Of a stretch of 64,000 nucleotides of DNA, positions 1 through 7,941 are shown in pieces. The stretch is taken from assembly GCF_000013345.1 (NCBI RefSeq), contig NC_007777.1, forward strand, positions 4,898,001 to 4,962,000, read 5' to 3'. Under the pieces are notes generated by a model that did not search any database, was not told the origin of the DNA, and saw nothing but the letters and a program-made list of their open reading frames with translations. Numbering within the stretch: position 1 is the stretch's first letter; each line of letters begins with the position of its first letter. The translations under genes and the position numbers were made by a program. The DNA is from Frankia casuarinae (GTDB lineage Bacteria; Actinomycetota; Actinomycetes; Frankiales; Frankiaceae).

Positions 1-256
1 CCAGGTCGGTGATCCGCTGTCCGGCGCTGTAGGTGGTGAGACTGAACGTCAGTTCTCCCCAGTGCAGTTCGACGTCCGGGTGGTGCTCCAGTTCCTTCGC
101 GGCCTCGGCCACCGTGCCCAGAGCCTCGATCGCGGCGTAGTACTCCACGGGGAACGTCTTGTGGATCTCCTCGCGGTCGGTGGCCTTCACCCATCCGTCC
201 AGCGCGGCCAGACGTCGAGTGACTTCCTCGGCCGGTAGCGGGTCGCGTAGTCCCAT
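1..256 (-). CDS. pterin-4a-carbinolamine dehydratase family protein, partial
   Basis: About 85 residues are visible from an ATG at 256; the gene runs off the left edge. The stretch LEHHPDVELHW carries the HHPD motif typical of this roughly 100-residue family, and the spacing from the N-terminal LDGW segment also fits. The family dehydrates 4a-hydroxytetrahydropterin after aromatic hydroxylation; related small proteins also act as dimerisation cofactors. The start lies 15 bp after the stop of the XRE/TPR regulator on the same strand, so the two are probably co-transcribed. No aromatic amino-acid hydroxylase is visible here, so the true substrate is uncertain. Confidence 0.8.
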   Translation of the reverse strand, partial: MGLRDPLPAEEVTRRLAALDGWVKATDREEIHKTFPVEYYAAIEALGTVAEAAKELEHHPDVELHWGELTFSLTTYSAGQRITDL

Positions 257-271
257 GCCCGTTGTTCCTTC

Positions 272-1783
272 CTACAGCGTCGCCAGTTGAGCTTTGACCT
301 GTCGTCCGGTCTCATGGTCATGCCACGGCGTGAGGTGGTGCCAAACTCCGTGGAGCTCCTGCCGTAGCCGCGCCGAACTGGTCTCCCGGGCGACGGTGAC
401 CGCGTGCGTCACGGCGTCGGCGGCGGCCTCCGGGTTCCCGGCCTGAGCATGCGAGGTGGCTTGCCGTGCCTGGTACACGCCCTTGTCCCGGCGGGCCGTG
501 GCGGGCAGGGCGGAGATGACCTGCTCCCACAGTGGCAGGGCCTCGCGGCCGAGGCCGAGACGGTTGTAGCAGGTGGCCCGCTGCACCTCGATGTAGCCGG
601 GGGTGCGCCGGCAGGCGTTGAACCACGGGTAGTCGTCATCGACGCGGACCAGCAGGGCCGCGGCCTTGTCCAGGGCGTAGTCTGCGCCGCGCCGGTCGCC
701 GATGAGGGCGTAGCCGTGGGCGGTCTGCTGCATCGCCTGTACCCGGACCTTTGCGCACAGGCCGTTCCCGTCCGTCAGGGCCGCGCTGGTCAGATCGAGG
801 GTGCCGGGTCCATCCTGCTGGTCGGTACAGATCATCGCCTTGTTCGTCAGGGCGTGTCGGACGAGTTGGGTGTCTCCCACCCGGTGGGCGAGTTCGAGAG
901 CCTGGTTCGCCCAGTGCGACGCGCTCACGAGGTCCCCGGCATCCTGGTAGAGCCAGGTCATCAGGCCCGCGTAGGCGACGCTCGTGCGCAACAGGGCGTG
1001 CCGTTCGGGGCCCCGGGCCACACGCAGGAACTGCCGGATGAGTTCCTGCTGCACCAGCACCGACGGAATCACGGTGTGCGGCCCCAACGCGGCCTCGGCC
1101 CGGTAGTAGCCGTCAAGCTGAGCCGCCAGATACTCGATGGCCTCAGGTGCAACCTGCTGATACGACGCCAAGGGCATGACCGCGCCCCCGACCAGGAACC
1201 CGGCACCGCTTCCCGCGAGAAACGTGCGCCGGTCGATGGCCACGATGACCACCTCCCCTACGTGTGCGATCACCCGGTACGGGTCAGCCGGCGGACCCGC
1301 GCTGTCTGTGAGCGGTACCCCGAGGATGCCGGGAACCGCCGATGCGGTGGGAGAGCCAACCGGGGCAGGGGGTGCCTCGCTGGGGCGCGGCCGTGGGAGC
1401 TTGAACCACAGCAGGTCTTCCGGGATGCACAGGACCTCGGCCCACCGGATGAGCTTCGTAAGGTCGGTCACCGGCTCACCCGACTCGATGCGGCTCAACT
1501 GGGTCTGAGTGATGCCCATCCACCCGGCCACCATCTCCTGAGACAGGAGAACAGTGTGATGAGGGTGGTTGCGGTAGGCCGCGATCACCCGGCCCATGTG
1601 CCGCTCATCAAGGGCGTCCCGAAGCTGATCGGAGGCGGTCCAGAACCCGGCCGGCACCTCCGGCGCAGCCGTGCCCCGTTCCCGAGCCCGGCGCTGGCAG
1701 GGCCCACACGATCCCCGGTCGTTGTCCCGGGCAAGGCGCGTGCCACACCGGCAGTAGCGAGAATCGTCTACCTGGTCACTCAT
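272..1783 (-). CDS. XRE-family regulator with N-terminal zinc ribbon and TPR-like C-terminus
   Basis: 503 residues. The N-terminus has a four-cysteine cluster (CRCG about residue 12, then CGPC about 26) that looks like a zinc ribbon. An XRE helix-turn-helix follows at about residues 80-125 (LSQEMVAGWMGITQTQLSRIE). The rest is helical, with tetratricopeptide-like repeats such as ASHWANQALELAHRVGD. Actinomycetes carry many such HTH-TPR regulators whose ligands are mostly unknown. It is transcribed away from the SAH-like/NUDIX gene set and just upstream of the pterin dehydratase. A hydrophobic stretch around residues 190-210 (FLAGSGAGFLVGGAVMPLA) follows a DRRTFL motif, as in related actinomycete proteins. 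DNA target unknown. Confidence 0.8.
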   Translation of the reverse strand: MSDQVDDSRYCRCGTRLARDNDRGSCGPCQRRARERGTAAPEVPAGFWTASDQLRDALDERHMGRVIAAYRNHPHHTVLLSQEMVAGWMGITQTQLSRIESGEPVTDLTKLIRWAEVLCIPEDLLWFKLPRPRPSEAPPAPVGSPTASAVPGILGVPLTDSAGPPADPYRVIAHVGEVVIVAIDRRTFLAGSGAGFLVGGAVMPLASYQQVAPEAIEYLAAQLDGYYRAEAALGPHTVIPSVLVQQELIRQFLRVARGPERHALLRTSVAYAGLMTWLYQDAGDLVSASHWANQALELAHRVGDTQLVRHALTNKAMICTDQQDGPGTLDLTSAALTDGNGLCAKVRVQAMQQTAHGYALIGDRRGADYALDKAAALLVRVDDDYPWFNACRRTPGYIEVQRATCYNRLGLGREALPLWEQVISALPATARRDKGVYQARQATSHAQAGNPEAAADAVTHAVTVARETSSARLRQELHGVWHHLTPWHDHETGRQVKAQLATL

Positions 1784-2036
1784 CGCAGTGACGCCCCTTC
1801 GTGACCTCCCAGGCCCGGATCGTGCTTACGCAGTCTATCCAGCGCCGCGGGCCGCTCATACCTACGACGCATGGCGCCTATGCGTGCCACGTCTAGTGAT
1901 CACGAATCGTTGATTTCACACTTGCCCCAGGCCCCGGGGCCGGGTCGAGGAAAGCCGTTCTTCAGATGACGGCGGTGGGCTCCTCGGCCTCGGGTGCCGC
2001 TCCAGGCGGAACGTCGAACGAGGGAGAAGACGGACA

Positions 2037-2306
2037 GTGGAAAGGATGAGTGGAGGCTGGCCGGGTATCCCGCAACTGTCGGGCGATCTTCCTTTAAGGA
2101 TTCTGCGATTGCAGAGCGATGTTGCCGTCACCGCGATAGAAGAGCTGGAAAGCAAGCTCATCGACTACGAGAGCCGTGCCCCAGTCGACCCCCTTGAATA
2201 CGCCGCGCTACTGGAACGAATCGAGAACATCACGGAGGAGGCTCAATGGATCAAGAACCAAATAATCAAGATCACGGATGGAGGGGGATCCAGCTCGGGG
2301 AGGTGA
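2037..2306 (+). CDS. small hypothetical protein (coiled-coil-like)
   Basis: 89 residues from a GTG; an ATG three codons later (2046) is possible. The C-terminal half is rich in E, L and I with heptad-like spacing (AALLERIENITEEAQWIKNQIIKI), which suggests a short coiled coil. I do not recognise a family. It overlaps the next small gene in another frame by 61 bp and lies divergent from the XRE regulator. The order with the following genes suggests one transcript through the NUDIX gene. A real gene is likely from codon use and context. Confidence 0.5.
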   Translation: MERMSGGWPGIPQLSGDLPLRILRLQSDVAVTAIEELESKLIDYESRAPVDPLEYAALLERIENITEEAQWIKNQIIKITDGGGSSSGR

Positions 2307-2587
2307 TCGCCCGGCACATCCGGCCCTACGCCGTCCTGAACGGCTACGGTGTGCAGATCGCCACCTTCGCCACCTGGAACGACGCACACGTCTGGGCACA
2401 CAAGAAAATACAGGACCCCGACGTCATTCTCCCCTTGGAGGTGGAGGACCGGACGCAGCGGATCACGCGGCGCATCACGCGAGAGACGTGTGAACTCATC
2501 GCTTGGACGATCTTCACGAAGGTCGGTGGCTGCGAGCCGATGAACGGGGAGGACGGCCCATCGCCTCGCACCCTCGACGAGAGTTAG
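2246..2587 (+). CDS. small hypothetical protein
   Basis: 113 residues, no recognised domain. The ATG at 2246 is preceded by GGAGG at about 2236-2240, a good ribosome site lying inside the preceding gene, which suggests translational coupling. The sequence is soluble and rich in aromatic and charged residues (VQIATFATWNDAHVWAHKKI). It sits between another small gene and the SAH-hydrolase-like gene, so it belongs to the same probable operon. Function unknown. Confidence 0.6.
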   Translation: MDQEPNNQDHGWRGIQLGEVIARHIRPYAVLNGYGVQIATFATWNDAHVWAHKKIQDPDVILPLEVEDRTQRITRRITRETCELIAWTIFTKVGGCEPMNGEDGPSPRTLDES

Positions 2588-2639
2588 CGCTACAGCAACC
2601 CCCTGTGTAATTCCCTCCTGATCTGGGAGTCGACCGAAC

Positions 2640-3824
2640 GTGGACGAGATGGACGGCAGTCTGACCCTCGACCGGGCCGCGCCCGCGACGATCGTCGCCG
2701 AGCCTTCGGCGAGGAGACGCATTGAGCAGTACTTCCTGGCAGTCAACAACGCATTCCCATCGGTGCACGAAGTGGCGACCATCGTCATCACTCACATGCT
2801 GCCCGACCGGCCCTTCTTCCTGGACGCGGTGGCGCGAGGGAACGATCTTATATCGATTCTTCCCAAGCCGAAGTCCTGTGACCCGACGACGCGGGCCGCC
2901 ATCAGCGGCCGGTACCACTGCGATGACCTGGACCGCGACCGCTTCACCCATCCTGCGAAAGTTCTCGCGTACATCGAAGAGCGGGCCGCAGGTCGAGACC
3001 TTGTCCTGCTGGATATCGGCGGCTACTTCGCGCCCGCGCTAACCTCCCTGTGTCGACAGTTCAGCGGGCGAATCGTGGGAGTCGTCGAGGACACGGAGAA
3101 CGGGTACCGCAAGTACCTTTCGTGTGGGAAACCACCCTGCCCGGTTTTCTCGGTAGCCCGCAGTCCGCTGAAGCAGCCGGAAGACTATCTGGTGGGTCAG
3201 TCCATCGTGTTCTCCACCGAATCGCTTCTCCGAGAGCACGGGAACATCCTGCACGGCCGCGAGACCTGCGTCATCGGCTACGGCAAGATAGGCCGAAGCG
3301 TGGCGAACACCCTCCGAGCCAAATCGGTCCGCACCACCGTGTACGAGACAGACCCGGTGCGCGCCGTCGAAGCCATGTCGCACGGATTCGCAGTGAAATG
3401 GTCAAAGTCCGAGGCGCTGGGCCGCGCCGATGTCATCGTGTGCGCCACCGGCAACCGGGCGCTGGAGGGTGAAGACTTCACTTACCTACGGCCCGGCTCC
3501 TACGTGGCGTCCGTGACATCGTCGGACGACGAACTGAACCTCGCCTCGCTCCGCGGAACCTACCGCGTCGACCGGCTCGGCCCACACCTCAGCCGCATGA
3601 CCTCATGGAACCATCATTTCTATCTGCTCAACGATGGAAATGCGGTCAACTTCGTCCACGGCGCTGCGGTCGGCCCGTTCATCTTCCTTGTCCAAGGCGA
3701 GATCCTCGCGGCCCTCGCGCTGCTGTCGTCGGGACAGACCATGGAGCCGGGCCTACACGAGGTCGGCAACCGGGAGCGTGAAATCATCGCCCGGTCCTGG
3801 CTGCGATGCTTCAACGAGGAGTGA
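2640..3824 (+). CDS. S-adenosylhomocysteine hydrolase-like NAD-binding protein
   Basis: 394 residues from a GTG at 2640. A Rossmann nucleotide site is clear at about residues 212-222 (VIGYGKIGRSVAN), followed by an acidic strand end (VYETDP). The ordering, with a C-terminal part after ADVIVCATGN, resembles the NAD domain of adenosylhomocysteinase. The N-terminal substrate domain is not a canonical match, so SAH hydrolysis is not claimed. It may be a dehydrogenase-like enzyme of a modified-nucleoside or cofactor pathway. The NUDIX gene follows after 6 bp, which indicates an operon and perhaps a shared nucleotide-derived substrate. Confidence 0.65.
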   Translation: MDEMDGSLTLDRAAPATIVAEPSARRRIEQYFLAVNNAFPSVHEVATIVITHMLPDRPFFLDAVARGNDLISILPKPKSCDPTTRAAISGRYHCDDLDRDRFTHPAKVLAYIEERAAGRDLVLLDIGGYFAPALTSLCRQFSGRIVGVVEDTENGYRKYLSCGKPPCPVFSVARSPLKQPEDYLVGQSIVFSTESLLREHGNILHGRETCVIGYGKIGRSVANTLRAKSVRTTVYETDPVRAVEAMSHGFAVKWSKSEALGRADVIVCATGNRALEGEDFTYLRPGSYVASVTSSDDELNLASLRGTYRVDRLGPHLSRMTSWNHHFYLLNDGNAVNFVHGAAVGPFIFLVQGEILAALALLSSGQTMEPGLHEVGNREREIIARSWLRCFNEE

Positions 3825-3830
3825 ACCCCC

Positions 3831-4394
3831 ATGCCCGTCACGAACGACGACATCGCCAAGACCATCCGTGCGCATCTCGACGCACACCCGGAGGACGCCG
3901 AGTCTCTGGCCCCTCTGCTGGAAGCGGCCCGAGGAAGCGACGCGCCCCTGGCCTCCAGGACGACCACACCCGGCCACGTGACCTGCGGAGTGGTCGCAGT
4001 CACCTCTGATCGCCAAGTCCTCCAGATCCGCCACCGCAGCCTGAACCGATGGCTCCTTCCCGGCGGGCACATCGAGCCGGACGACGCCTCGCTCCTGGAC
4101 GCAGCCCTACGTGAGCTGGCCGAAGAGACAGGGATTCCCCGGGCCTGGGCGAACCCTGCCCTCGAACGGCCCGTGGACGTGGACGCACACGTGATCCCAC
4201 CGAACCCCGCAAAGCGGGAGCCGGAGCACATCCACTACGATCTTCGCTTCCTCCTGGCCATCGATCCGCCAGCCGGCAACGCCAATGTGGCGCTGCAACT
4301 GGAGGAGGTCGCTGACTACCGCTGGGCCCCGTTGACCGAACTGCCCGGCCGTCTGAGCGACCGTACCCGAGCTAACCTCCTCGCTCGACCCTGA
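3831..4394 (+). CDS. NUDIX hydrolase
   Basis: 187 residues. The NUDIX helix is recognisable at about residues 83-107: GGHIEPDD, then RELAEETGI with the catalytic RE and EE pairs. The loop between the first glycine and the RE is one residue longer than the textbook box. NUDIX enzymes cleave nucleoside diphosphates linked to another moiety; the specificity cannot be read here. It starts 6 bp after the SAH-hydrolase-like gene, so the two are probably translated together. Structured element copy 1 begins about 90 bp after its stop. Confidence 0.85.
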   Translation: MPVTNDDIAKTIRAHLDAHPEDAESLAPLLEAARGSDAPLASRTTTPGHVTCGVVAVTSDRQVLQIRHRSLNRWLLPGGHIEPDDASLLDAALRELAEETGIPRAWANPALERPVDVDAHVIPPNPAKREPEHIHYDLRFLLAIDPPAGNANVALQLEEVADYRWAPLTELPGRLSDRTRANLLARP

Positions 4395-4481
4395 ATTGAT
4401 CATCCGGGACCGACTTCTTAGGAACACAGAGATCAAAACGGCGGCCACGACGTCCCCTGATGCAGAGGGCATGATCGCCAT

Positions 4482-4997
4482 CGCTAATGTTCTGTACGGT
4501 TTCAAGGCCGCCCCTTCGGGGCGGCAACCCCAGTTGGCCAGCCAGAACGAGGCAGGGGCGCCGCACGCGCCGCGCCGAACAGGACCCCGTCCGCCCCGCC
4601 GCGCGCCCGGGGCGGGGCCCCGCCTCCCTCCGGTCGGCACCCCACCCCGGGCGCGTCGGACCGGCCGCCCGTTCGGCGCGTCGGAGCGTCGTTGCGTTCC
4701 TGTGCTGTGCCATGCGCCTTGAGAGGGACAGGCGAGATGCGTGTCGGGATGTGACGGGGCTCTGCCCCGAACCCCGGCCCTTTCTCCGGAGGAGGGAGAC
4801 CGCCGGCGGTGCCGGAGGGCAGCGGCGCGGCACGTCCGCTGGTTCCCCCGCCGGACGGACACCACAGGCAACCCCAGAACCCTCCGACCGCGCAAGGGCA
4901 CACGCCTTCCGGTGGGGTCGAGCGCCGTCGGTGCCCTTGCACGGCCGAAGGAACCTGGGGTAGGGCTACGCCTGCCCGCCCGACGGAGGACCAGCTC
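4482..4997 (+). ncRNA. structured non-coding element, copy 1
   Basis: One of three copies in the window (others at 36294-37066 and, on the minus strand, 60964-61509). Order of parts: a short head encoding an ANVLYGFKAAP-like peptide; a GC hairpin 4507-4514/4518-4525; a block around 4615-4643 nearly identical in all copies; tandem octamers 4649-4697; a variable spacer; a small hairpin 4755-4760/4764-4769; then a multibranch 3' domain. That domain is closed by 4838-4843/4990-4995 (GCTGGT/ACCAGC, where the other copies have GCTGAT/ATCAGC). Inside it are 4871-4877/4955-4961 and an apical helix 4893-4901/4931-4939. Several pairs change on both sides between copies, which supports a folded RNA or single-stranded DNA. 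No open frame is conserved across it. Confidence 0.7.
4649..4697 (+). repeat. tandem degenerate octamer array in copy 1
   Basis: Six 8-bp units close to CGGNNCGT lie end to end, with one extra T after the third: GGGCGCGT, CGGACCGG, CCGCCCGT, CGGCGCGT, CGGAGCGT, CGTTGCGT. The same array occurs at the same place in the other two copies. Confidence 0.75.
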
Positions 4998-5146
4998 AAG
5001 CCCCCGGCATGTCGAGGGTCGACGACCACCCAACCGGAGCGCCGCAAGGCCGACGAGCGGCCCTGTGCCCGTCGGATCGCCTGCCCCCACGGGTGTATGG
5101 TCCTGAGACCGGCCGATAGACACCGGAACGATCACGCTTCCTATCC

Positions 5147-5182
5147 TTCCGTTTCGTCTCGATTAGGATGGATGAAACGGAA
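5147..5182 (+). other. inverted repeat in a gene-poor stretch
   Basis: TTCCGTTTC at 5147-5155 is exactly complementary to 5174-5182. It is the only clear structure in the roughly 330-bp gene-free stretch (5011-5342) between structured element copy 1 and the convergent small genes. It could act as a bidirectional terminator or an operator; there is no T-run to decide. Confidence 0.4.
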
Positions 5183-5342
5183 CGATACGTTATGTGTCCG
5201 GTGGGGTTCGTGTCCGTGGCCGCCGCCGAGCGCAGCCGTTCCGGTGCTCTTGGCCGCCGAGTCAGCCCCGCCGCCCAGTGGGAGCAGGCACGCCGCACAG
5301 CGCAGCCCTCAAGAACGCCGAAGTGCTCTCAGAGCGCCGCAG

Positions 5343-5630
5343 CTACACCCGCACCGGCCGACGGTCGCGGACCATGTCCGCCAACGCCACGACGCTTCGA
5401 GGATCGAGCCGAACCAGCTCACCACGCAGCCGCACGCCAGTCGGACCCACCGGAGCAGCCAACAGCAGCACGTGAAGCGCCTCTTGGTAGGGAGTCCACG
5501 CCGCCGGACCCACCTGGACGCACGGCGGTACCCATCCGGCCGCCATCAGAGGCCGCCGAGCAGGGAACCAAGGTCCGGCAAGGTCCGGAACCGCAGGATC
5601 ACCGCAGAATCGCCGGGACTCACCCGCCAA
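5343..5630 (-). CDS. small hypothetical ORF overlapping the upstream one
   Basis: 95 residues, no recognised family. It overlaps the upstream ORF (5546-5812) by 85 bp in another frame, which is more than usual for coupled genes. Either one of the two is not translated or the true start is further in. It is transcribed towards structured element copy 1. Weak call. Confidence 0.3.
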   Translation of the reverse strand: MAGESRRFCGDPAVPDLAGPWFPARRPLMAAGWVPPCVQVGPAAWTPYQEALHVLLLAAPVGPTGVRLRGELVRLDPRSVVALADMVRDRRPVRV

Positions 5631-5812
5631 TGATCGATAAAGAGAACCGGCGGAAGCGTCGCCGTAACGTCCACCAAGTCGCGCAGGCTCGCGCCCGGCG
5701 TCATCGCCAGGTCGTACAGACCGTGATCGTCATGCGGATTGATCGTGACGAACGGACGCCCTTCGTACGGGTTGCGCCAGCCACCCCGACCGGACGGCGG
5801 AATACTAGACAC
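5546..5812 (-). CDS. small hypothetical protein of integrative element
   Basis: 88 residues with a plausible soluble composition (YEGRPFVTINPHDDHGLYDL). No family recognised. It is divergent from the excisionase-like gene, and a strong hairpin and a palindrome lie between the two starts, so both promoters may share an operator. It points towards copy 1 of the structured element. The second integrative element has the same relative arrangement (60181-60881 facing copy 3), although the proteins are not evidently homologous. Confidence 0.5.
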   Translation of the reverse strand: MSSIPPSGRGGWRNPYEGRPFVTINPHDDHGLYDLAMTPGASLRDLVDVTATLPPVLFIDHWRVSPGDSAVILRFRTLPDLGSLLGGL

Positions 5813-5844
5813 GGGTCACCCCTGTTCACCCAGGTTGTGATCAA

Positions 5845-5878
5845 GGTTCCGGTGGGTGGTGCAACACCCGCCGGAACC
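5845..5878. promoter_or_regulatory. large inverted repeat between divergent genes
   Basis: GGTTCCGGTGGGTG at 5845-5858 pairs with CACCCGCCGGAACC at 5865-5878 (one mismatch, six-base loop). It sits between the divergent starts at 5812 and 5937, so an operator or a recombination accessory site is more likely than a terminator. Confidence 0.5.
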
Positions 5879-5890
5879 GCCAACATCACC

Positions 5891-5917
5891 AACTATAGGG
5901 CATGGCGTCCCATAGTT
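5891..5917. promoter_or_regulatory. operator-like palindrome upstream of the excisionase-like gene
   Basis: AACTATAGGG at 5891-5900 is mirrored by CCCATAGTT with one extra base. The AT-rich arms lie 20-45 bp before the GTG start at 5937, a common position for autoregulation or for excisionase binding. Confidence 0.45.
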
Positions 5918-5936
5918 CCGAAGAACAGGTAGGTAC

Positions 5937-6161
5937 GTGGCGGAAGACCCGTTGATCGGTTACCGCGAGATGGCGGAACGGGCCGGCATTAGACCGGGCA
6001 CGCTGCGTAACTATCGCGCCAAAGGACTACTTCCTGAGCCAGACGACATCTCGGTACCCGACCGACCCAGGTGGAAGACGTCCACCTTCGATGCATGGAT
6101 GGCCAGCCGCCCCGGAAGGGGTGCGCGTACGGACCTCCGGCCGCCGGACGCTGCCGACTAA
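5937..6161 (+). CDS. excisionase-like helix-turn-helix protein
   Basis: 74 residues from a GTG. The sequence GYREMAERAGIRPGTLRNYRAKGLLPEPD is a winged-helix/MerR-like DNA-binding head of the kind found in AlpA- and Xis-type excisionases of actinomycete integrative elements, followed by a basic tail. Such proteins bend DNA at an att site and favour excision. It lies about 80 bp from the att-like end at 6243-6275, which fits this role. No integrase is adjacent; the nearest recombinase gene (28107) is truncated and far away. Confidence 0.65.
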   Translation: MAEDPLIGYREMAERAGIRPGTLRNYRAKGLLPEPDDISVPDRPRWKTSTFDAWMASRPGRGARTDLRPPDAAD

Positions 6162-6242
6162 TCGATCATCCCGCGAAGCGGCGAGCGGCACGGCCACGTC
6201 GGTAGAGCTGGACTACTTGCGGTAGCAAGCAACCGAGTGTGG

Positions 6243-6275
6243 GCAGGTCAAGCGTTGCTGCGACTACTTGCGTAC
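6243..6275 (-). other. att-like end of integrative element (left)
   Basis: Read on the minus strand this begins GTACGCAAGTAGT and continues to AGCAACGC and CTGACCTGC-like sequence. A matching sequence of about 37 bp occurs at 59688-59724 on the plus strand. There it cuts an FMN reductase gene in mid-codon context, as an integration junction would. A second partial copy of the ACTACTTGCG motif lies at about 6211-6222. Inferred to be the end of a site-specific element. Confidence 0.5.
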
Positions 6276-6371
6276 CTGATTCCGTGTGTTGGAAGTGACG
6301 GACATCACGGTGTAATTTCGGTTCCTAGACGACCCGCGCCGCTTCTGCCTCGTCCACCGCCGCGCAAAAAG

Positions 6372-6396
6372 TGAAGTTCGCCAACCTGTTGCGTGC
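6372..6396 (+). other. shared truncation-junction motif, site 1
   Basis: The 26-bp sequence from TGAAGTTCGCCA to CTGTTGCGTGCA recurs with one change at 37087-37112. At both places the sequence to its right is the broken part of a gene: here an IS6 transposase without its first third, there a flavin reductase without its C-terminus. It is therefore probably the terminus of a mobile element. Confidence 0.5.
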
Positions 6397-6973
6397 AGCG
6401 CTTCACGCCCCTGCTCGTCGACGCGGCGAGGCCGTGCCGGCACCTGCCCGGGGACAGGTGGTTCGTCGACGAGACGTATGTCAAGGTCGCCGGCCGGTGG
6501 ACGTACCTGTACAGGGCGGTTGACCAGCACGGGCAGGTCATCGACGTCCTCGCCAGCGCACGACGCGACCAGGCTGCGGCACGCCGGTTCTTCACCGCGG
6601 CGCTGTCTCACGGCCGCCGGCCGGTCGAGGTCACCACCGACAAGGCCGCCGTTTACCCGCGGATCCTCGACGAGCTGGTACCCGAGGCCTGTCACGTGGA
6701 TGCCGCGCGGGAGAACAACCGGATCGAATCCGATCACAGCCGGTTGAAAGCCAGGCTCCGCCCGATGCGCGGACTGAAACGGCTGCGCTCTGTCCAGACG
6801 ATCAGCGCAGGGCATGCCTTCGTCCAGAACATCCGCCGCGGCCACTACGAACTCGGGATCGACACCGACTCGCACGCACGGCTGACAGCCGCGTTCACCG
6901 AGCTCACCCTCGCGATCTGATCACCCGTTCGGCAGGGTCAACCATGCCCTGCCTTCCCCCAATGCAACAGACC
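6394..6973 (+). pseudogene. IS6-family element, 5'-truncated
   Basis: The reading frame begins at QRFTPLLVDAARPCRH, which is about residue 65 of the full-length copies in this window. It runs to the normal C-terminus at 6920, and all three DDE residues remain (FVDETYVK, TTDKAAVYP, NNRIESDH). The right terminal repeat is present and ends at 6973 (ATGCAACAGACC). The left end and the helix-turn-helix region are gone, cut at the junction motif 6372-6396. It is closest to the copy at 51177-51998. Not expected to transpose. Confidence 0.85.
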
Positions 6974-7008
6974 CGCTGCGGTCGGTCGAGGACCTTCTGG
7001 CACGCCGG

Positions 7009-7941
7009 TCAGGCGTGGCACTCCGGGAGGTGCCCACCGTTGAATTCCACCATTTCCGCGAAGAGCGGCTCGACCGGCAGCGCGGCTGCCGGCGGTGCCC
7101 CCTGATGCTCGGCGATCGCGCGGTGCAGGTTGGGGACCAGCCGCTCCGGGTCCTTCCAGCCGGCGAATCGGCCTGCCGAGCATTGGCGGGCCGCCTGGAT
7201 CGGTGTCAGCCCCTTACGCATCGCGTCTCCGGCGGCGTCCCGCAGCCACAGTAGGTACGCCTCCGTCTCGTCGAAGGCCTCGGGGCCGGCGATCGTTCCG
7301 TGCCCGCCGACCACGACTTGGGCACCCGTCTCGCGCATCCGGCGGACAGCGGTCAGCGACCCCGCGACCGTGCCCATCAACAGGAAGGGCGTACACCCCG
7401 GCAGCACCACGTCGCCGGTGAACAGCACCTTCTCGCCGGGGAGCCACACCACGGTGTCGTGCCCGGTGTGCGCGGGCCCCACGTTGAAAAGCTCGGCCCG
7501 GCAGCGGCCCAGGTGCAGCGTCAGTGCGTCGTGGTAGGTCACCGTCGGTAGCACCGGATCGACATTGCCCCAATTCACCTCCGGCCAGAGGCCGGTCAGT
7601 GCCAGCCCCGTCTCCGCCATCTCGGCCCGGGTGCCGTGCTGGGCGATGATCGTCGCCGTGTCGGCGAAAAGGTGATTGCCGAAGGTGTGGTCGCCATGGA
7701 AATGAGTGTTGACCAAGTACTTCACCCCGCCACGACTGAGGCCGTCCACTGCGGTGCGCAGCAAGGTCGCGCGCCGCTCGGTGGCCGCGGTGTCGACGAG
7801 CAGGATGCCGTCGTCACCCACCACCACGCCAGCGTTGTTGAGACACCAGCCTCCGTCCGGCTGGACATAGGCGAACACGCCGTCCGCCACCTCCGTCATA
7901 CGTGCCGCCACCGCGCTGGCGGCGGCGCGAGTCGCTGTCAC
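7009..7941 (-). CDS. metallo-beta-lactamase-fold cyclase/hydrolase (ActIV-like)
   Basis: 310 residues. The metal site is explicit: NTHFHGDH (HxHxDH) near residue 99, with later HTGHD and GDVVLPG segments. In type II polyketide clusters, proteins of this fold and length (ActIV of actinorhodin is the model) close the second or third ring. The GTG start overlaps the stop of the aromatase/cyclase (GTGA), so it is the last gene of the minus-strand polyketide operon. A plain MBL hydrolase cannot be excluded, but the coupling argues for a cyclase. Confidence 0.75.
   Translation of the reverse strand: MTATRAAASAVAARMTEVADGVFAYVQPDGGWCLNNAGVVVGDDGILLVDTAATERRATLLRTAVDGLSRGGVKYLVNTHFHGDHTFGNHLFADTATIIAQHGTRAEMAETGLALTGLWPEVNWGNVDPVLPTVTYHDALTLHLGRCRAELFNVGPAHTGHDTVVWLPGEKVLFTGDVVLPGCTPFLLMGTVAGSLTAVRRMRETGAQVVVGGHGTIAGPEAFDETEAYLLWLRDAAGDAMRKGLTPIQAARQCSAGRFAGWKDPERLVPNLHRAIAEHQGAPPAAALPVEPLFAEMVEFNGGHLPECHA

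Noticed and set aside
404-1804. Long plus-strand open frame antisense to the XRE/TPR regulator
   Set aside because: A GC-rich shadow frame without domain, start or ribosome site; the minus-strand frame has clear zinc-ribbon, HTH and TPR features.
4482-4997. Group I or group II intron as the identity of the structured element
   Set aside because: No domain V-like hairpin or P7-type core and no reverse transcriptase or homing endonuclease nearby.
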